Below, piece by piece: positions 61,361 to 64,000 of a stretch of 64,000 nt of DNA (its first letter is position 1; every line of letters starts with the position of its first letter). The notes beneath the pieces were generated by a model. That model was not told the DNA's origin. It did no database searches and saw nothing but the letters and a program-made list of their open reading frames with translations. The translations under genes were made by a program, and so were the position numbers. The stretch is from Acanthosepion esculentum (Eukaryota > Mollusca > Cephalopoda > Sepiida > Sepiidae), in NCBI GenBank assembly GCA_964036315.1, contig OZ038492.1, forward strand, positions 36,263,618 through 36,327,617. Direction: 5' to 3'.

Positions 61361-64000
61361 TAATAAAAATATGTGTTTTCTTTCTTCCATTTAATCGTTC
61401 TACCGGACTTCGTTCTAGTTTCTGGTTTGTTATCATTAGTTTCTTCGGAACAAGATAGGGAGTTATCCAAATCCGGTCTTGATCCAATGGAATCTTTTGA
61501 TTTTATATTTTCAGAAATATATGCAGGTTTTAGTCTATCTATTGAAACATTAAAATGTACGTCATCCGATCTTTTAATAGTAAAATATTTTTCATGACGA
61601 CTTAATACTTGGAATGGACCTGTGTATGGAGCTTCCAATGGCTTTCTTACTCTGTCTGTTCTTAGCCAGATACTTTTACATGTTTGTAAATCTTTTGGAA
61701 TGTAAGAATTAGGTATTGTATGCAGGTGTCCCCTGGATAATTTGTCCATGTCAAATTTTTGCATCTCGTCGGCTAGAATTTTAACGTGCGAGTTTGTCAT
61801 TTCACTATTCTCGTTCTTGATAGAGTCAATTAACAATCGGGGGACTTGTGCATGACTCCCTGTTACTGCAGTAAATGAAGAATAGTTTGATTCGTTAGGT
61901 GTTATCCTCATTCCCAAAAGGACGATAGGAAGAGCTGACAACCACGATACTTTCCTGGCTATAATAGCCGTTTTTAAAGTTCTGTGTGCTCGCTCAACTA
62001 ATCCATTCGTTTGCGGATGGTACGCCGTTGTTCGTAATCTGTGGAAGCCTATTATTTTTGATAGTTCTGAGAATAATTCGGATTCAAATTGGCTTCCTCT
62101 GTCCGTAACGACATGAAGAGGAACCCCGAATCGGGAGATCCACAGATTGACAAAAGCCGTTGATATTGATTTTGCCGTAATTTCTGTTATTGGGCATGCT
62201 TCTATCCATCTCGTATTTCTATCAATGCATGTTAATAAATATCGATATGGTGAAAAATAAGGGTCAGTTTGGTTCTTTACTGGTGGTAAGGGACCGACAA
62301 TATCCACATGCACCGTTTCAAAACGACTGGAAGGTAATTCAAATGGATTTACTTTGCTCTTTGTGTGTTTTATTATTTTTGCTTGTTGGCAGTGCTGGCA
62401 TTCTGTGCACCAGGTTTTTATTGACTTGTCCATCTTCGGCCAATAGTATCTGGATTTTATTATTTTTCTTGAAGATGTTATTCCTGGATGTGATAGATTA
62501 TGCAGACTGTCAAATACCGATTTTCTGAGTTTTTCAGTCACAAAAGGTCGTGGAAAAGGTAATGTCGTGTCACATAATATGGTTTCATTTTGATTTATTG
62601 TGTATGGTTTCAGTTGATCTTTGAATGCCTGAATTTCATTGTCAGTAGCTTGATGCTTCATTATTTCTTGTAAGTCACATATATCAATAGTGATCGCGTT
62701 GACAGGTCGTGATAAACAATCAGCTACTATATTTTGTGAACCTCTTATATGTGAAATGTCATTTACATATTCGCTGATAAAACAGAGGTGACGCTGTTGT
62801 CTATCTGATTTTAAGGAAGACTGGCTTTTAAAAGCACTGCAAAGTGGTTTGTGATCCGTCAGTAACATTACATTTCTGCCTTCTATTAAATGTTTAAAAT
62901 GGAGTACTGCTAGATAGGCAGCTAGTAGTTCTCTGTCAAAAGTAGAATATTTTTGTTGGGTTTGGGATAATTTCTTTGAAAAGAAACCTATGGGGATGGG
63001 TTGATTATCAATCATTTGATGAAGTGCTGCACCCACCGCATAATTCGAACTGTCTGTTACAAGTTGATAGTTGTTAGCTTTCGAGCTGGGGAAAGCCAAA
63101 ACAGTTACATTTGATAAAGACTTTTTCATATTTTCGAAAGATTCAATTTCTTCCTTTGTTAGGGTTAATGACTTGGAATTTTGGTTTAAACGTATTTTTT
63201 CCGTGAGAGGTAGTATGATATCGCTGAAATTTGGCACAAGTTTTCTGTAAAAATTTGCCATTCCGATGAATCGGCGTAGTGATTTGGAATCGTTTGGTTG
63301 AGGAAATTCACTTAATTCATTCAACTTTTTAGCACTGGGTTTGAGACCACTAGCAGAAATATGAAATCCTAAAAAGTCTAATTCATTAGCACTAAATATG
63401 CATTTGGAGAGACAAATTTTAAAATCGTACTCACTCAGTTTTTGTAGTACTAGGTCGATATGCTTGGAATGAGTTTCTTCATCTTCTGAGAATATAAGGA
63501 TATCGTCGATATATACAAAGGTATAATCAGTATCACGAAAGATATTGTCCATCATTCTCTGAAAAGTACATGATGCGTTCCGTAGTCCGAAAGGCATATA
63601 GTTATATTCAAATAACCCAAAAGGGGTAGAGATGGCTGTCTTGCAAACATCCTCCGGATGTACAGGTATCTGATGATAAGCAGACGACAGGTCTATCTTT
63701 GAAAAGAACTTCTTATTATGAAGCTTCGAAGACAAGGAATTTATATTTGGGACTTGATATCGATCGGCTTTTGTTATGGTATTTAAATGTCTGTAATCGC
63801 CAACAGGTCTATATGTGCCGTCTGACTTCGGTACCATATGTAAGGCTGAACTCCATTCAGAGTTTGAAGGGGAAATTATTCCTGCCTTTAGGAGTTTCTT
63901 GAATTCCTCTTTTGCAATTTCACATCTCTGAGCTGATAATTGTCTGGCTCTGGAGAAAGTAGGAGGGTTGCTACCAGTTTCTATTCTATGGAATATCTTT
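61357..64000 (-). CDS. Ty3/Gypsy pol polyprotein (CsRn1-like), intact, partial at window edge
   Basis: Open from the window edge (first full codon ends at 63999) to a stop at 61357, about 880 residues. Residue numbers count from the Met at 63837. RT: D49 in SKIDLSSAY, YIDD at 109-112. RNase H: D262 (TDSSN), E303, D328, D373. Integrase zinc module H446-x3-H450...C480-x2-C483. Core D512 (HVDIVGPLPP), D579 (VTDRGSQ), E615 (NGLVERAH) with 35 residues between the last two. A basic C-terminal tail follows. Upstream codons include IETGSNPPTFSRARQLS, the usual protease-RT linker. HVDIVGPLPP and YLLTCIDRNTRW resemble CsRn1-type elements. Gag and protease lie outside the window. No stop or frameshift is seen, so this copy may be young. 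Confidence 0.93.
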   Translation of the reverse strand, partial: KIFHRIETGSNPPTFSRARQLSAQRCEIAKEEFKKLLKAGIISPSNSEWSSALHMVPKSDGTYRPVGDYRHLNTITKADRYQVPNINSLSSKLHNKKFFSKIDLSSAYHQIPVHPEDVCKTAISTPFGLFEYNYMPFGLRNASCTFQRMMDNIFRDTDYTFVYIDDILIFSEDEETHSKHIDLVLQKLSEYDFKICLSKCIFSANELDFLGFHISASGLKPSAKKLNELSEFPQPNDSKSLRRFIGMANFYRKLVPNFSDIILPLTEKIRLNQNSKSLTLTKEEIESFENMKKSLSNVTVLAFPSSKANNYQLVTDSSNYAVGAALHQMIDNQPIPIGFFSKKLSQTQQKYSTFDRELLAAYLAVLHFKHLIEGRNVMLLTDHKPLCSAFKSQSSLKSDRQQRHLCFISEYVNDISHIRGSQNIVADCLSRPVNAITIDICDLQEIMKHQATDNEIQAFKDQLKPYTINQNETILCDTTLPFPRPFVTEKLRKSVFDSLHNLSHPGITSSRKIIKSRYYWPKMDKSIKTWCTECQHCQQAKIIKHTKSKVNPFELPSSRFETVHVDIVGPLPPVKNQTDPYFSPYRYLLTCIDRNTRWIEACPITEITAKSISTAFVNLWISRFGVPLHVVTDRGSQFESELFSELSKIIGFHRLRTTAYHPQTNGLVERAHRTLKTAIIARKVSWLSALPIVLLGMRITPNESNYSSFTAVTGSHAQVPRLLIDSIKNENSEMTNSHVKILADEMQKFDMDKLSRGHLHTIPNSYIPKDLQTCKSIWLRTDRVRKPLEAPYTGPFQVLSRHEKYFTIKRSDDVHFNVSIDRLKPAYISENIKSKDSIGSRPDLDNSLSCSEETNDNKPETRTKSGRTIKWKKENTYFYY

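Overview
This 64 kb window looks like intergenic DNA from a cephalopod genome, most likely octopus. It is AT-rich, saturated with (TA)n, (CA)n and (TCTA)n microsatellites, and packed with metazoan transposable elements: RTE-type and CR1/Jockey-like LINEs, Penelope-like elements (PLEs), Ty3/Gypsy LTR elements, mariner and Tc1-like DNA transposons, and tRNA- and 5S-derived SINEs. No bacterial operon, virus, rRNA operon or convincing host gene is visible. The taxon is inferred from repeat composition and style, not from a marker gene.

Layout. 0-7 kb: RTE-LINE fragments, a perfect 33-bp palindrome, SINE pieces and a duplicated segment at 4.06-5.15 kb. 7-11 kb: a long foldback, two direct partial PLE copies (8.5-9.25 and 9.95-10.66 kb) and a LINE C-terminal fragment between them. 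11-16 kb: mostly microsatellites and unassigned DNA. 16.2-21.1 kb: a Tc1-like element with an antisense LINE tail inside it, an antisense LINE fragment, a hammerhead-like foldback and a near-complete but broken LINE reverse transcriptase. 23.1-24.4 kb: mariner copy 1. 25-26.7 kb: LINE scrap and two foldbacks. 26.98-31.75 kb: an LTR-bounded Ty3/Gypsy element on the minus strand with a decayed gag-pol. 32-39 kb: Tc1-like and LINE fragments, a possible multi-exon repetitive ORF, an RTE fragment carrying a 113-115 bp tandem repeat, and a 5S/tRNA composite SINE. 39.4-44.1 kb: repeated (TA)n, foldback and SINE modules. 44.5-49.7 kb: LINE and PLE fragments, then a PLE with inverted terminal repeats set in a 4-kb degenerate ATATAAATAT block. 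50-55.5 kb: mostly unassigned, with one LINE fragment. 55.59-56.87 kb: mariner copy 2 with both TIRs. 57-61 kb: Tc1-like pseudogene, foldbacks and SINE pieces. 61.36-64 kb: an intact Gypsy pol ORF, likely CsRn1-like, running off the window edge.

The only long intact coding sequence is that last pol (RT, RNase H and integrase with all catalytic residues). The other coding features are pseudogenes or fragments. The most notable theme is a set of short palindromic repeats, nearly always abutting (TA)n. On at least one strand they carry a hammerhead-ribozyme-like core (CTGANGA, short stem II, GAAA, short stem III, GTC/GTT). A decayed core of the same kind lies in the terminal repeat of the PLE at 46.6-47.8 kb. 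Together these suggest a family of non-autonomous, PLE-mobilised or retrozyme-like elements that use TA microsatellites as landing sites or tails. All sequence comparisons here were made by eye.
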